Shown: positions 24,243 through 36,234 of the stretch, piece after piece
Layout of the letters: every line of letters starts with the position of its first letter
How positions within the stretch are numbered: the stretch's first letter is position 1
NCBI GenBank assembly: GCA_900618425.1
Contig: UZAN01039973.1
Location: 22,412 to 86,411 of the forward strand
Reading direction: 5' to 3'
DNA length: 64,000 nucleotides
Origin: Echinostoma caproni
Lineage: Eukaryota > Platyhelminthes > Trematoda > Plagiorchiida > Echinostomatidae
The notes under the pieces: model-generated
Told to the model about the DNA's origin: nothing
Database searches by the model: none
What the model saw: the letters and a program-made list of their open reading frames with translations, nothing else
Program-made: the position numbers and the translations under genes

Positions 24243-24297
24243 ATACAGGACAACAGACAATGGAAACCAGGAAAATTTGAGTTAGTGAAACAATTCC

Positions 24298-24545
24298 CGT
24301 TCAACGGGTAATGAAAACGTAGACAACCCGAAGAATTGTGGTTTGAGTCTTGACAGGGACTCAAAAAAACAATGCACTGCCGACGACGAATTCCTGACAG
24401 TACGAAACAGTTGTCCAGTGCTCTTTGTCGGTTATCACAAACATTTTCATATTTTTTAATGCATTTACCTAATGGGGAATTCACGATCTCCCAAGGAGTG
24501 AAATCCACACCCAAGATCATCTACAGAGTCTTGTTCGTGAGAAAA
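24298..24545 (+). repeat. SINE, family 2
   Basis: Shares with the 9.0-kb copy the blocks agtcttgacagggactc, gtccagtgctctttgtcggt, tatcacaaacattttcat and ggagtgaaatccacaccca. Its head is eroded. It lies about 85 bases upstream of the neurexin exon 5 acceptor, separated from it by the CA repeat. Confidence 0.65.
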
Positions 24546-24699
24546 ACCGAATGGGTTAATCCAAACATTCACAGACTAAATAGCTGTCTCCAACTTCTGC
24601 TTTATTCGGAACAACTGTTGAAGTAATTTGTATTATGTTACATCCTCGAATGACCGTGCTATGCTGTGAGCAGCCAATCTGCTTGAGCGTTAGGCTTTT

Positions 24700-26525
24700 C
24701 GGCTAAGCTAACGTATAATGCACAACATGGACTCCGTCAAAAGAGATCATGTACTACCAATCTGCTCCTGGCCCGCGATGAATGGACAAAGGCAGTAGAC
24801 ATAGGCGATCCAGTGGATGTGGTTTACCTGGACTTCTCCAAAGTGTTCGATCGGGTGAACCACGAAATACTGCTCCGTAAGCTATACAATTTTGGTATCA
24901 GAGGTCTTGATTGGATTGCTTCGTTTCTCCAACAACGGACTATGTCGGTTCGAGTCTAATTCGCTGTCCGCCCCTATCGCCGTTTCTCGCGGAATCCCCC
25001 GGGGTTCTGTGTTTGGTCCACGACTTTTTCTCTTGTTCATAAACGACCTACCGAATGTCTTAGGACCAAAAACATTATTTTTTGAAGACAACGTCAAAAT
25101 CTGGAAGACAGTGACAGAATTTGGAGGTTCGCTGGAACTCCAAAAAACACTGAATGCAGCTCACAAATGGTCTGTTGAGAACGGCATCCAATTTNNNNNN
25201 NNNNNNNNNNNNNNNNNNNNNNNNNNNNNNNNNNNNNNNNNNNNNNNNNNNNNNNNNNNNNNNNNNNNNNNNNNNNNNNNNNNNNNNNNNNNNNNNNNNN
25301 NNNNNNNNNNNNNNNNNNNNNNNNNNNNNNNNNNNNNNNNNNNNNNNNNNNNNNNNNNNNNNNNNNNNNNNNNNNNNNNNNNNNNNNNNNNNNNNNNNNN
25401 NNNNNNNNNNNNNNNNNNNNNNNNNNNNNNNNNNNNNNNNNNNNNNNNNNNNNNNNNNNNNNNNNNNNNNNNNNNNNNNNNNNNNNNNNNNNNNNNNNNN
25501 NNNNNNNNNNNNNNNNNNNNNNNNNNNNNNNNNNNNNNNNNNNNNNNNNNNNNNNNNNNNNNNNNNNNNNNNNNNNNNNNNNNNNNNNNNNNNNNNNNNN
25601 NNNNNNNNNNNNNNNNNNNNNNNNNNNNNNNNNNNNNNNNNNNNNNNNNNNNNNNNNNNNNNNNNNNNNNNNNNNNNNNNNNNNNNNNNNNNNNNNNNNN
25701 NNNNNNNNNNNNNNNNNNNNNNNNNNNNNNNNNNNNNNNNNNNNNNNNNNNNNNNNNNNNNNNNNNNNNNNNNNNNNNNNNNNNNNNNNNNNNNNNNNNN
25801 NNNNNNNNNNNNNNNNNNNNNNNNNNNNNNNNNNNNNNNNNNNNNNNNNNNNNNNNNNNNNNNNNNNNNNNNNNNNNNNNNNNNNNNNNNNNNNNNNNNN
25901 NNNNNNNNNNNNNNNNNNNNNNNNNNNNNNNNNNNNNNNNNNNNNNNNNNNNNNNNNNNNNNNNNNNNNNNNNNNNNNNNNNNNNNNNNNNNNNNNNNNN
26001 NNNNNNNNNNNNNNNNNNNNNNNNNNNNNNNCAAAGGACTCTATCATGATTCATACATGGGGAGACTGCAGTCGTTGGGTCTATACTTTGCTCAGTATCG
26101 TCGGATTCGAGGAGATTTGCTTTTGGCGTACCAAATATCACACAGCCCAAACCATCCTTGTCGCCGACTTCTGACGTTGTTATCAAATGTTCATCTACGG
26201 GGACATCCATTCAAGTTGGTGCTCCGAAAATCTCGAGTGGACTACCGACGTCATTCCTTTGCCGTCAGAGTGTGCACTACCTGGAATTCCTTATCATCTC
26301 ATTTTGCATGTGCCGAGACGATTGTTTCTTTCAAGGTAAAACTTGACGAATCATTAACAAACATTGCATTCCAACATCCATGAGAACACAGAACACAACC
26401 AAATGCAGCATATTGATTTTTTTTCATCACGGTAACAGTTCAATTCGTGTTAACACCCTATGGGACAAGAAAAGCATCTGCTTGTAGGTAATACCCATAA
26501 TAAAAACTTTGACTTTGCCTTTGAC
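24700..26525 (+). mobile_element. CR1-like non-LTR retrotransposon, split by an assembly gap
   Basis: Before the gap: [20 protein letters not shown] (RT motif with the first catalytic D), [30 protein letters not shown]. After the gap: LQSLGLYFAQYRRIRGDLLL, VHLRGHPFKLVLRKSRVDYR, RHSFAVRVCTTWNSLSSHF, then a 3' UTR ending in aactttgactttgcctttgacc. The N gap 25195-26031 removes the FADD region. A stop (TAA) at 24957 and a FEDN in place of FADD-type residues (25079 area) show decay. Confidence 0.75.
25195..26031. other. Assembly gap inside a CR1-like LINE
   Basis: 837 N between the RT fingers/palm and the C-terminal part of the LINE. The missing length in the 59.6-kb copy between the same motifs is similar. 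Confidence 0.99.
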
Positions 26526-27254
26526 CTTGTCTTCTTTCGTTTCTACCGTGAAAATAGTTGGAGAAGGTGTCTGGACAAACAGAAATCCACTATTCCGTAG
26601 TTAGATCCTATGTGAGCTGGTGGACTCGGTATAGGGGGCGGGGGGGGGGGCTGGGTGTTGGTAGACGAAAGCCATCCTAGTGAAAGATCCAATATTCAAA
26701 TCCTAGATATCATTAAGTTTAATGAGCGGAAAAACATGGAGACCAGATGAATCGAGAACTATGCACGAACTCGAAGGATAACCAATCTAAATATTGAATT
26801 AATCAATTAAATACACACAATATAGTCATGTGAATAGGCGATCTTTTTCATCCCTAGGCTCGGGAAAGTTTGAGAGTTTGGATTAGTTTTTGTTGTACGC
26901 ACAGCTCACGCATCATGAATCGGGTGCTAATCGCCCGGTGCGGTTGCTAACATCCGGAAATGTATTGCTCTCGAGCGGTGTGGGGTGTGATCCCATGAAT
27001 AACTTTAAATGCCGAGCCCAAGTCAACCAAGTGTCCTTATCGAGGTTGATACAGCTCCACTCTCATCCTATTCGAACCAGCGTGGATTGTGTCCTTTGGG
27101 CCATGGACATAACTACCTTGTCGTTCGACCTATATCAATCGTACCACAGGTTCACTTGAAAGATTCTGATAAATGAGGTCAACATAGGTGGGTAATTTTT
27201 GCTGTTGTTCCGTGATGTACAGAACACACATCTTAGCTAAGCAGCATTAAGGAT

Positions 27255-27590
27255 GGATTTCACTGCGACCGATAAAACTTTCCCAGCCATATCTGCCGTG
27301 AAATTATCTTTGATGGAATTTTTTCAAAAAGCATGTTCTTCTCCGCTTTTGGTATTTTTGTTGATTTATTCTGTTCAGTCCAATTACGGTGGATGAAATT
27401 CTCAGGATAGCTATTTTCCAGTAATGTGCTCCTAACTAATTCAAGTTCATCTTCTAAACGATCTGAACAGATGCGCCATCCTCTCTCTCTCTCTCCCTGC
27501 AGGACAAATCGTACGAGGTTGCGTTTTTGGTAGAATGGGACGAAGATGTGAAAATTTCTGTGTACTGTCCACTTTATATTGCTTTTTGGT
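27255..27590 (-). mobile_element. Penelope-like element fragment, pre-GIY-YIG segment
   Basis: The minus strand encodes RICSDRLEDELELVRSTLLE then NSYPENFIHRNW, the same motif as CSPDTLQEEESFLRRTLLDN in the 22-kb copy. A CTCTCTCT run is embedded in it. It is truncated before the catalytic core. Confidence 0.55.
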
Positions 27591-27629
27591 AGACCTTTTA
27601 GACTGGATAGAGTCATTTGGGTGTCTACT

Positions 27630-28630
27630 CAGATGGGCATCCAAAGTCAAAGTCAAAGTTTTATTACGAGAATAACTTACAAGCTCATGCTTCTCTTTTG
27701 TCCCATGGGATATTTGCATAGATGAATCATTACACATCAAAAAAGGAGTCACATAGAGTTCCGGGTAAGAGATAATTGATAATGTAGGCTTCAATGAATT
27801 TGTGGTTGTTTTCAGTTGTATAGGAATGTGACGGATGTACCAAGGTTTCATCGAGTCTCCGCTTGAAAGATTCAATAGTTGGTGCACAAAAAACGTGAGA
27901 TGGAAGGGTATTCCAAGTCCTGCAAACTCTGACTTCAAAAGATTGGCGCCGGTATTCCAGTGGACACTTTGGAATCAGTAGTTTGAAACGGTTTCCCTTA
28001 GGTGTACATTGTTCTACAATATGAGCAGCTGCTGACACGGATAGTTTAGATTGTGCAGTATTTGATACGTCTAAATCAAGTCTCCCCGACTTCGGCGGTA
28101 CTGAGCAGAATATAGTCCGAATGACCATAATCTCTCCTCATTTGTCAGATAATGCAATCCCTTGACCATCTTAGTGGTCATCCTTTGTGGACGCTTAATC
28201 ATCTTGCGATCACGTTGAAGCCATGAACTCCAAGCTTGGATGGCGTACTCTGTGTAGGGTCGAATATAAACTGATAGCAAATGTGGGAACAGTGCTGATT
28301 CAAACCGGCCAAAGACTCGCCGAATTAAGTCGACATTCTTCACAGCAGTAGACGAAGCCTTAGCACAATTGATGGAGCAGCTTAAATCCTCTTGAACAAC
28401 AGTATCGAAGTCCTGTTCACTTGAAATGTGTGGTAGCTGCTGACTTCCGAGGAAATAAGAAAATCATCTCCTGTGGCGTAGGGATAGGACTTTGCATTTA
28501 GAAACATTACATTCAATGCCATTCTGCTTAAACCATTGATAATCTGCGTTGAGTGATTCCTGAACTATTAGAGAGCCCTTGAGTTCCGGTACTGTGTCCC
28601 AGATTTGGGCGTCGTCCACGAACGGGAGGG
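27630..28630 (-). mobile_element. CR1-like non-LTR retrotransposon 3' part
   Basis: The minus strand encodes FVDDAQIWDTVPELKGS (FADD changed to FVDD), ECNVSKCKVLSLRHRR, VDLIRRVFGRFESALFPHLL, YIRPYTEYAIQAWSSWLQRD, RRQSFEVRVCRTWNTLPSHV, and ends with a 3' repeat ctttgactttgactttg at 27640-27660. Short tandem repeats at the 3' end are typical of CR1-clade elements. It faces the copy at 24.7 kb tail to tail, with a Penelope fragment between. Confidence 0.75.
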
Positions 28631-28639
28631 GGTGCGTGG

Positions 28640-31600
28640 GAGGGGAGGAATCATATCCTCGTGATTCACTTGTGAACTTAATTGACGTATATGCGACGGT
28701 GAACTCTGACTTAACACGATTAAGATTGCTGTTCTTGTCAGACACGCAAAAGATGGCATCTGTATAACGGTAATACTGCTCTAAACAACTAAAATTTGTG
28801 AATCCAACTTCACGAATCATGATGAAGTCAATCCTGGTAATCTGTGATGTTGTGAACAATCATTCTTTTACCCAGACAAATTTTTTAATACTAAGTGATA
28901 CATACTTTTTGATGTATTGACATGATTGCAAATAACTGAAAAGGAGCTTGTTTCTCAATCTGTCGTTTCTTTGATATTATCCAAGTGTTTTCAACACAAG
29001 CTTGGAACTTTTCTGTTTTTGTTTATCTGTGAATAGACGTGAAGTTTGCTATATGACAGACTTAGACACGTCATACCAATACAGATTATCATATTGTTTC
29101 AAAGCACGAGGAGGATTTCTCACCTAATCCAAAGGAATCACACTATATACTATGCACCCTTCGATAGTTGTACAGATCCCATTTAAAAATCCAAAGAGTG
29201 TTTGATTTTTTGCGAATACCCAAGCTGTTTTCTGCGTATAAACTGTGATGAATAATTCCATATGCTTTTAACTTGACAAGATACGGGAGAAGAATAGTTT
29301 TGTATAGTCATTTTTATACTACTGATTATAAAAAACATTGTAAACCAGCCCTAGCATCGAGTTGGATGTGATTTTGACGCATCTAACTCACAACACGTGG
29401 TACAGAATGAATCATTGCAATAATCCATGGAGACTTGTTCGTCTCGAATTCACTCCCCCGTGCTCCAAATTAGATTTGCATGACATAGGAAAACGTAATC
29501 CATAGGTGAAGTGAATCTAACAAAATAAATCACATTCACTGGTACTGAAAATCTGGAATGGTTTGAAATTGATCACAACACACCACAAGGTAGACTGGGC
29601 CAATGAGCAAATTGTAAAAGATTCCTAGACGAAAAACGCCTATGATATTGATGTTATGATATTAACGTGAGTGGAATCTGCACGTAGTGACCACATCTCT
29701 ACTGTTAACCAGTTGAGCTAAGAAGTTCGGATTACATGGAACGATCGCAACTGGAAGTTATGCGGACAATCATTTGCATGAAGATTGAAATTTACCTATC
29801 GAAATTTTTGAGATTCAGTTCAGTAGAACAAATTTAAATTTCAAACTTACCCGTTGTTACTCTATGCTGAGACGTTGTTTGCAAAAAATTCTTAAATAAA
29901 ATTCGACCAATCGGTGACCGGTTGTATATCTCAAGGCTGACAGCAAACTTTGTTCCAACAATCAGGAAACAGCGTGTATCGCGTTCAACAGCAACAACAA
30001 CAACAACAACAACAACAACAAATATTCCCCGTAATTTTCCGAGGTATTTATCCAGTAATACCGCATTTAACATCAGCAATGCCATTCGTACTGGTGGTTG
30101 AAGACTAGTTTCTGTGTCTGACATTTACTCCATGGTTTGATAAGCCTAGTTCTGTACATCAGATGTGAGAATAAAAAGGTTGGCAACAAACTGCACTAGT
30201 CTAGCGTGTTTATGCTATCCCGGGGAGGAGGGTGAGATTGCAGACAAATATCATGCAAATGTGGCCACAAGAATTTTCATTTTTTTCAGTTTAATTTTCA
30301 TTTTTACTTCCTTCTGTTTACGACAGAATGATACCGTTTTCAGGAAGTGCAAAGCGGCCATATAACGCACAGCGAATGAGAAAAGTCAGGTGATGGTGTT
30401 CGTTGTGCTGGTAGTGGTGATAATAGGTCATCATTAGAAGCCCAAATGCACAGTGCCACTCCTCGATGGAATGAAGGACAAATCAATCTTCAGTTGCCGG
30501 GAAAATCCTTGTCCCCCTCCCACCCCTCTCCTAATCAGGTGGATGAAAAGGTGAGTTCGTTAGCTATTTCTCGAAGAGCATTTCGAGTTGCTTCAATTAA
30601 AACGTAAAGGAAAATTAATGAATGAAAACGTTCATAGGGATAATACAGTAAACAGAATTTCGCAAAGCCTCAATTCATGTGACGCAATCATTTTGGTTGT
30701 ATTCATTGACCTGTATATTCTCATCATACCGCTTGATGACATCCAAATTTGCGTAGAAGAACAGATTACCTTTGGTTTTGGTGTATCCAGAATTCATACA
30801 AAATTCATTCAACTTCAGTTACTATCGGACAACAAAACTAAGTCATGCATCCATTTTAAACTCAAGTATTGATTGCTGTTTTTCACAAAGCTCACTCGAT
30901 TAGACAATGAAAAACAGGGATAATTGAAGTGTAAAGCCAAAAGTAGTTACAAAATGAAAAAAAACGAGGAATTCGAGTGAACTTTAAGTGTGTGTGTGAT
31001 ACACAAGTGTTATTGCTCGCGCGACTTGTCAATGTTCAAGCTATCTCTCAACCCCGAAGCTTCTACCTAATCAATATGGTTGGAACTTAAAGCTGCTAGG
31101 AAGATATGATCTGTTTCGAGGGGGAGGGGTAGTTTCCACTGGAGTTATCCGATTGCATACTCAGTTTAACCTCGGACTTTCCTGTCAATCAGCAAATTTA
31201 CCAGCCGTCAGGAGGACGTCTGAACAAACCGGAATCGGTAATTCACGTTCGTGAAAGCCCCGATGTGAGCTGCTCCATATAGTAGGAACACACAGGCATT
31301 CCATGCGATGGATCTGGAGTTGAATGGTGGGAATTAGCGTGAATAATGCTGTTGATCTTCCTCGATTGTAGCTTCACGCCATGTACAATTCATGCTATCT
31401 CTGACCCGATCAACATGAACTGTCCGTGAGAGAACAGGGCGACTTTATTCGTGGAACACAGTATCGTCCGCAAACGCTCCGTGACATTGCCCGGCAACAA
31501 ATAGTACACTACAAATCACACTATCAAATAGATCACTTTATGAATACGGTCGCGGATTGTGTAGTCAAGCAAAATTTTACGATTAGCGCGCCAAGTGTCT

Positions 31601-31889
31601 CAAGTGAGAAATCAAGTGTGAACTGAGGATTTCTTTTAAATGAATTGAGAAAATTATTAACATTCGATCAATTTTCCTGGTAAAGAGTTTTAAGCATGCA
31701 ATAAACGGAGAAAATTTAACGTGAAACTTTGGATTGTCCAGTCAATTCAAGCGAGGGAATCAATTTGTACACCCCGAGAGGTGTTAACCACAACAGTGGG
31801 GTTTTATCAATAACCCATGAAATATATATTACAGCAATTTAAAAAAGTGAAATAGCCAACAATATCACTAAAATCCAATGCCAGGCCAT
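28640..31889. other. Intron sequence, nothing firmly recognised
   Basis: Within the 12-kb intron between neurexin exons 4 and 5. A CAA run lies at 29993-30020. A 96-codon minus-strand frame (29834-30124) ends near a strong donor-like site but has no recognised family. Confidence 0.5.
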
Positions 31890-32165
31890 GGTAGTTATCC
31901 ATGATTTAGATTAGAACTTTGTGCAGATTTTCGGCAACGAGTTTATAGTTTGTGAGAAATCTGATGAGATACTGGATGATAGGGTACCTGTAGGTCTCAG
32001 TGCTTGTCTTTATAAGTTTATAACCAGAACGGGTAGATGAATAAGGAAGATACTGACTAAGCGCAAGATAAATGGGATGAGAAATTTCAGATAAAATCTT
32101 TTTGGAGTATGTTCTACAGGATTTAAGATGATGTCGTAGTGCCATCGTATACTGCATCAGATGTT
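31890..32165 (-). mobile_element. Non-LTR retrotransposon 3' fragment, family B
   Basis: The minus strand encodes RHHLKSCRTYSKKILSEISH, LSQYLPYSSTRSGYKLIKTS and YRYPIIQYLIRFLTNYKLVA, near-identical in pattern to the C-terminus of the 10.2-11.7 kb relic. Only the last part of the element is present. Confidence 0.6.
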
Positions 32166-32201
32166 TCCGTGGTATAAGACTACGTACGTATCGACTGAAT
32201 C

Positions 32202-32588
32202 TTGAGGGATCGGGAAATGGGTTTATGGTCGTTGTTAAAAACGACCGAGAAAAATGGCAGGGGAGTAAAACGAAAGCAAAACAAAACGCTTTATGAGATG
32301 ATTTGGAAAAGTGATTTAAGACGTTTAAACATGAGACGTAAGTCCCCCGACCTACCTCCCAACTTGCTCAGACCAGGTGAAGTTGCGGCCAAAAATAACA
32401 CAGAGGTATTTGACAGACATTTGTCGACCCATTCGGTAATTTACGGCAGATATAACAGGGAAGGTGGCTGGCATTTGACAGTTCATCATTCTTTCGAACT
32501 TTCAGAAAAGGGGAAAGTCCATGTCATTACATCTTTAAGGATTCATGCGGAAGTTCCTTTGTTGGGACCAGTGCACTATTTCTGTTAA
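32202..32588 (+). other. Unassigned open frame of 128 codons
   Basis: Basic N-terminal half (KRKQNKTLYEMIWKSDLRRL) and a C-terminal half with NREGGWHLTVHHSFELSEK. No known domain is recognised, no flanking splice sites stand out, and it lies in antisense within a neurexin intron. It may be chance or an old element. Confidence 0.2.
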
Positions 32589-34257
32589 GTCATCGTGTAC
32601 ACTGTTTTGAGATGATGGGTTGATTTAGGACAGTCCGAATACTAGATCGTCTACATACTCAACAAGAAGAGTAGATTTGTTTACAGGCATGGGGGAGCTG
32701 TAAACGGAAACTGAAAAAGGGGATAAAACAACATCTTGCAGTGAACATGAAGGCATTTTGTGTAGCATGTGAACTACTGAGGTTTAAAGAAATAGTTTAG
32801 CCACAAGTTCGATCGTAGTATGTCGATTGCCGATTGATGAGCAATTTTTGCCAATCAATTTTGTTGAAGGCATCCAATTTGTAGGTTAGATTTTATTAGT
32901 TATCAACAGCTCAATTAGCATTTGGGTGTGCATTCATCAATTTCAGTGTGGATCAATCTCCAAGACCCTCACAGCCAGATTACGAAAATGCGTTACCGCT
33001 GACTAACTGATTAGGCTGTTTCAGTTTGTCAAACTCGATAGTGATTGCACTTGATCAGAAGCATCTCACTTGTGGGACCAGCCTGAGGTGCAAATTTTAA
33101 TTGCTATTTGATATTTGAGTGATTATCATGAGATATTAAACAGAACAATGATTCGTCTTTATGGAAATTGGAGTTTCACATTGTCAGTGGTCATTGATTT
33201 CAAATCTATTACGGTTTTAGCACAGCTATCAGGCAAGGAATTGGTTAATTAATCGATGTGCATATTCAGTCGATAACTGTCTAAAAAAAAGAAAACACAA
33301 CTAATCCAAAGAAATCACTCATATAACAAATTCCCATACGCATTACAGTATGCTGCTGATAATAATATTGTACACACCGAAACATAGGTTCCGGGCTTTA
33401 GCGCACAGAATTCCATTATATGCTAATTAGGAATGTTGATCAATACGGGGCTCTATCTACCCCGAGCCACCGGGTAACTATATACTTCTCTAGGACAGTC
33501 AATCTATTTTGACAGATCGTAAATCTTGTGTTCTGTGGTAAATCACCGCCCCCCCCCCCCCCCCCCTACTCTCCCACCCCAGAGTGGAAATTTTGTCGGT
33601 GATCAGTGACAAGATCATTTTTGGGATTGGCGAAATCTATATACAAGTAAATAATCGTTCTCATTCATGCCTAGGACACGCATTTATGCGCATTGTCTGA
33701 CTGGTACAGTTGTATGCGGTCCTTTGGTGATAATTTCCGTGTGTTGGCTAAATGCTACAGTTGCAAAAAATCACCGTTTTCTTACTGTTTAACGTAATAA
33801 ATAATGAGATAGAATGTAAAGCTCCACCGCCGCGGCCACCACCACCACCATCATCAACAACAACATGAACACCATCGTAGTACATTGAATCCAGCACCAA
33901 GGATGAAACGAGTTTTCGGCTTGAAATCTTTACTCGCAAAGAACATGTTAATGTCAAGATTTACATTCAGAACCGTCAAAAATGCGGGGAGAGGTGATTC
34001 TGTGGCAGGTCATCAAGTGCCAACAATTCGTTGACTTTGGTGATGAGACATGGGAGCAAAACTGAGCAAGATTTATCGGTGTAAACTGTTTAATTTATAT
34101 GATTGAATGGTATTTCAACAACTACAATAACATTATTTTTTCTCGGATGCCAGGATTTAAACTCACCGCCAGATTGTGATCTCCCTGAGTGCCAAATCCT
34201 TCAGACTTAAATAAGCATTTACATGTACAATTCAGTGAAATAGTATATGTATGTATG
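32589..34257. other. No recognised feature
   Basis: Intron sequence with the poly-C run at 33546 and a ccaccacc-type repeat near 33836. Confidence 0.5.
33546..33567 (+). repeat. Poly-C run
   Basis: About 20 consecutive C. Its length is a likely point of sequencing error. Confidence 0.9.
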
Positions 34258-34484
34258 TACAGGTCTAATCGAAACTGAAGCAACGGGTCCCTGTGAAACA
34301 CTTGTCGGTTCGTATGGGCAACAGCATTTATACTGGAGTAAATTTTTTTCCAAATCAGAATAGACCAGCCTTGGTGAGTATTTATAGCAGTGATTTTCCT
34401 GATTCGTTTATACTCAGCACAGGGAATGGTTCAGAGTGTAGCGAGTATTCTCATTTCGTTAGTAGTAGTTGACCATGGTGAGTT
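34258..34484 (+). repeat. Dispersed repeat R1, copy 3
   Basis: Same family and strand as the 18.15-kb copy: aggtctaatcgaaactgaag at the start, an actggagtaaattttttt block, and tgattcgtttatactcagc near the end. The copies differ by scattered substitutions, so they are old. Confidence 0.7.
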
Positions 34485-34944
34485 AAAAACTAACTGAAGA
34501 GAATGAAACAATTTTTATTTACAACAAATTGTCAATTATAATGATTTGTATGAACTCTCATTTCAATGAACTGCACATGTTACGATATATTTGTTATCCA
34601 TAAGGCGGAGCCAGAAATAAATTAAATCCAGCCTATCATTTGTTTGTTGTTTTACATTTCGACAGATAAAGTGTCGTCGCAAGGGTTGATCACACACAAT
34701 AGCAGAACGTTTTTGAATGCTCTGGGGATCCAAAAAATGTAATTAAATACCCTGCATACGCAGAAAAAGCTAATCTGAATTGAATATCGGGAAATAGCGT
34801 TCAGCTGTTTAAAAGTGGTTTGGGTATCACTAGCAGTGGTACAGTAGAAAACCTCAGTATACTCATAGTAGGTACCTTTGGTTGAGGATCCCCTCTGTTT
34901 AACCTTGAGAAATGCTGCTACTTGATCAGGCGTTTCAAACAAAT

Positions 34945-35165
34945 TCTGCTGATGAAGCCCTACTCATCGCATTCCCGTGGTGGAGTTGTTTTTGCACCAA
35001 AATGGAGAGAGGAAAGGCGCATCATCCGACAAACTGGACACTGGATTACGGACTCAAAGCTTCATTCTGCTGAGTTGCAAGTCTGGCTTTCTAGCCAAAG
35101 GCTTCAGGCAGGGACTCCGAGGATGTAACTCTTCCTCGGTCAGTACATCCGGGAAGTAACATGCC
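34945..35165 (+). repeat. Dispersed repeat, copy 2
   Basis: Better kept copy of the 2.04-kb repeat, with gatgaagccctactcatcgc, ggtggagttgtttttgcacc, and a continuation with ggacactggattacggactc. Element type unknown. Confidence 0.45.
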
Positions 35166-35224
35166 AACGCATCCTATGAACACATTCTATAAATGTTTTT
35201 CTGCATATGTTATGACTCAATACA

Positions 35225-35625
35225 TGTTGAATATGAACAGTAATAGGTGTTTTCGTTGGTGATCCAGACATGTGTGACGGCATTCCAAATACGAACAGAT
35301 ACAGCTTCATGTCATTCAAAATTCATGGGGCTGGATCAATGGTACACTGGGCGAATATTACATCAGAGTGAGTACATGCAATGCGTTTGCGCAAACAGTT
35401 ACATGATTCGACGATGGTCATTTAACCAAGGATATGACCTATTGCTTTCCATAAAACATGCCCTATTTCTATGAATAAATATTGACACTTCTCCGTGTAT
35501 TTCATTGGTGTCCATAGTCCGGGTTTGAGCCAATCTAGTTCTGAGTATTACAGTACGCGTTCTCGTATTCTTATATCCGATACAATTCCGATTACTTCAG
35601 CTTCCTGGACCAGCCTAGAATCTAA
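35225..35625 (+). repeat. LTR-like dispersed repeat, copy 1
   Basis: Aligns with 51795-52135 over more than 300 bases. Shared blocks: cagcttcatgtcat against cagtttcatgtcat, aatattacatcagagtgagt, tgcaatgcgtttgcgcaaac, ctccgtgtatttcattggtg, gagtattacagtacgcgttc. It holds a tccataaaacat TATA-like motif and an aataaat polyadenylation-like motif. No coding region lies beside it, so if it is an LTR it is solitary. Confidence 0.55.
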
Positions 35626-36234
35626 CCGGGAACATACGGAGTCTGCGAATACCCATCCGATCACCAGTTAACTGGTCAGTGTTTCACTTACTCTATCCAC
35701 ACTGAGGCATAGACTTTTCAAGGTCACGAAATCTCACTTATCATAGCGCCAGCCTCCAAGTATTTATGATTCAGTCGAAAAATGTCCCCTTCCACTCTGA
35801 TCGCTATGTGCAAAGAATTGTTTCTAAAATCAAATGGGTTGTCTTGTAAATCATGTTACCTATCATGTCACACTCCAGCTGCATCGCAGATTCCTTTTAC
35901 TGCGGATGGTTTTCTCATCTCTCTCCCGGAGTGCATAACTTGTGATAACGTTCCTCTGAGTCTAGTATACTTTTAGTACTGATCCCTATCCAACTGGTGC
36001 CAATTCACAGCCATCAGGTGTTTTTTACTTGTGTCTTACGTATTCTCAAGAACTCCTCGTTAGAAACCGCATGCGTACAAATGTTTATTCAGCGGTTAAC
36101 AGACGAGAATTATGACCAACCAACCAACCAATCAATCAACCAACCAAACAACCAAGACATACTCATAGAATTTTTAACCAACTAGGACAATTCTGTAGGA
36201 AAATGAAACGGATACTTCAATCGTGAAAACTCAC

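Noticed and set aside
29834..30124. Possible ABC-transporter fragment (NRSPIGRILFK)
   Set aside because: Only a few residues resemble the family; no further motif or exon supports it.
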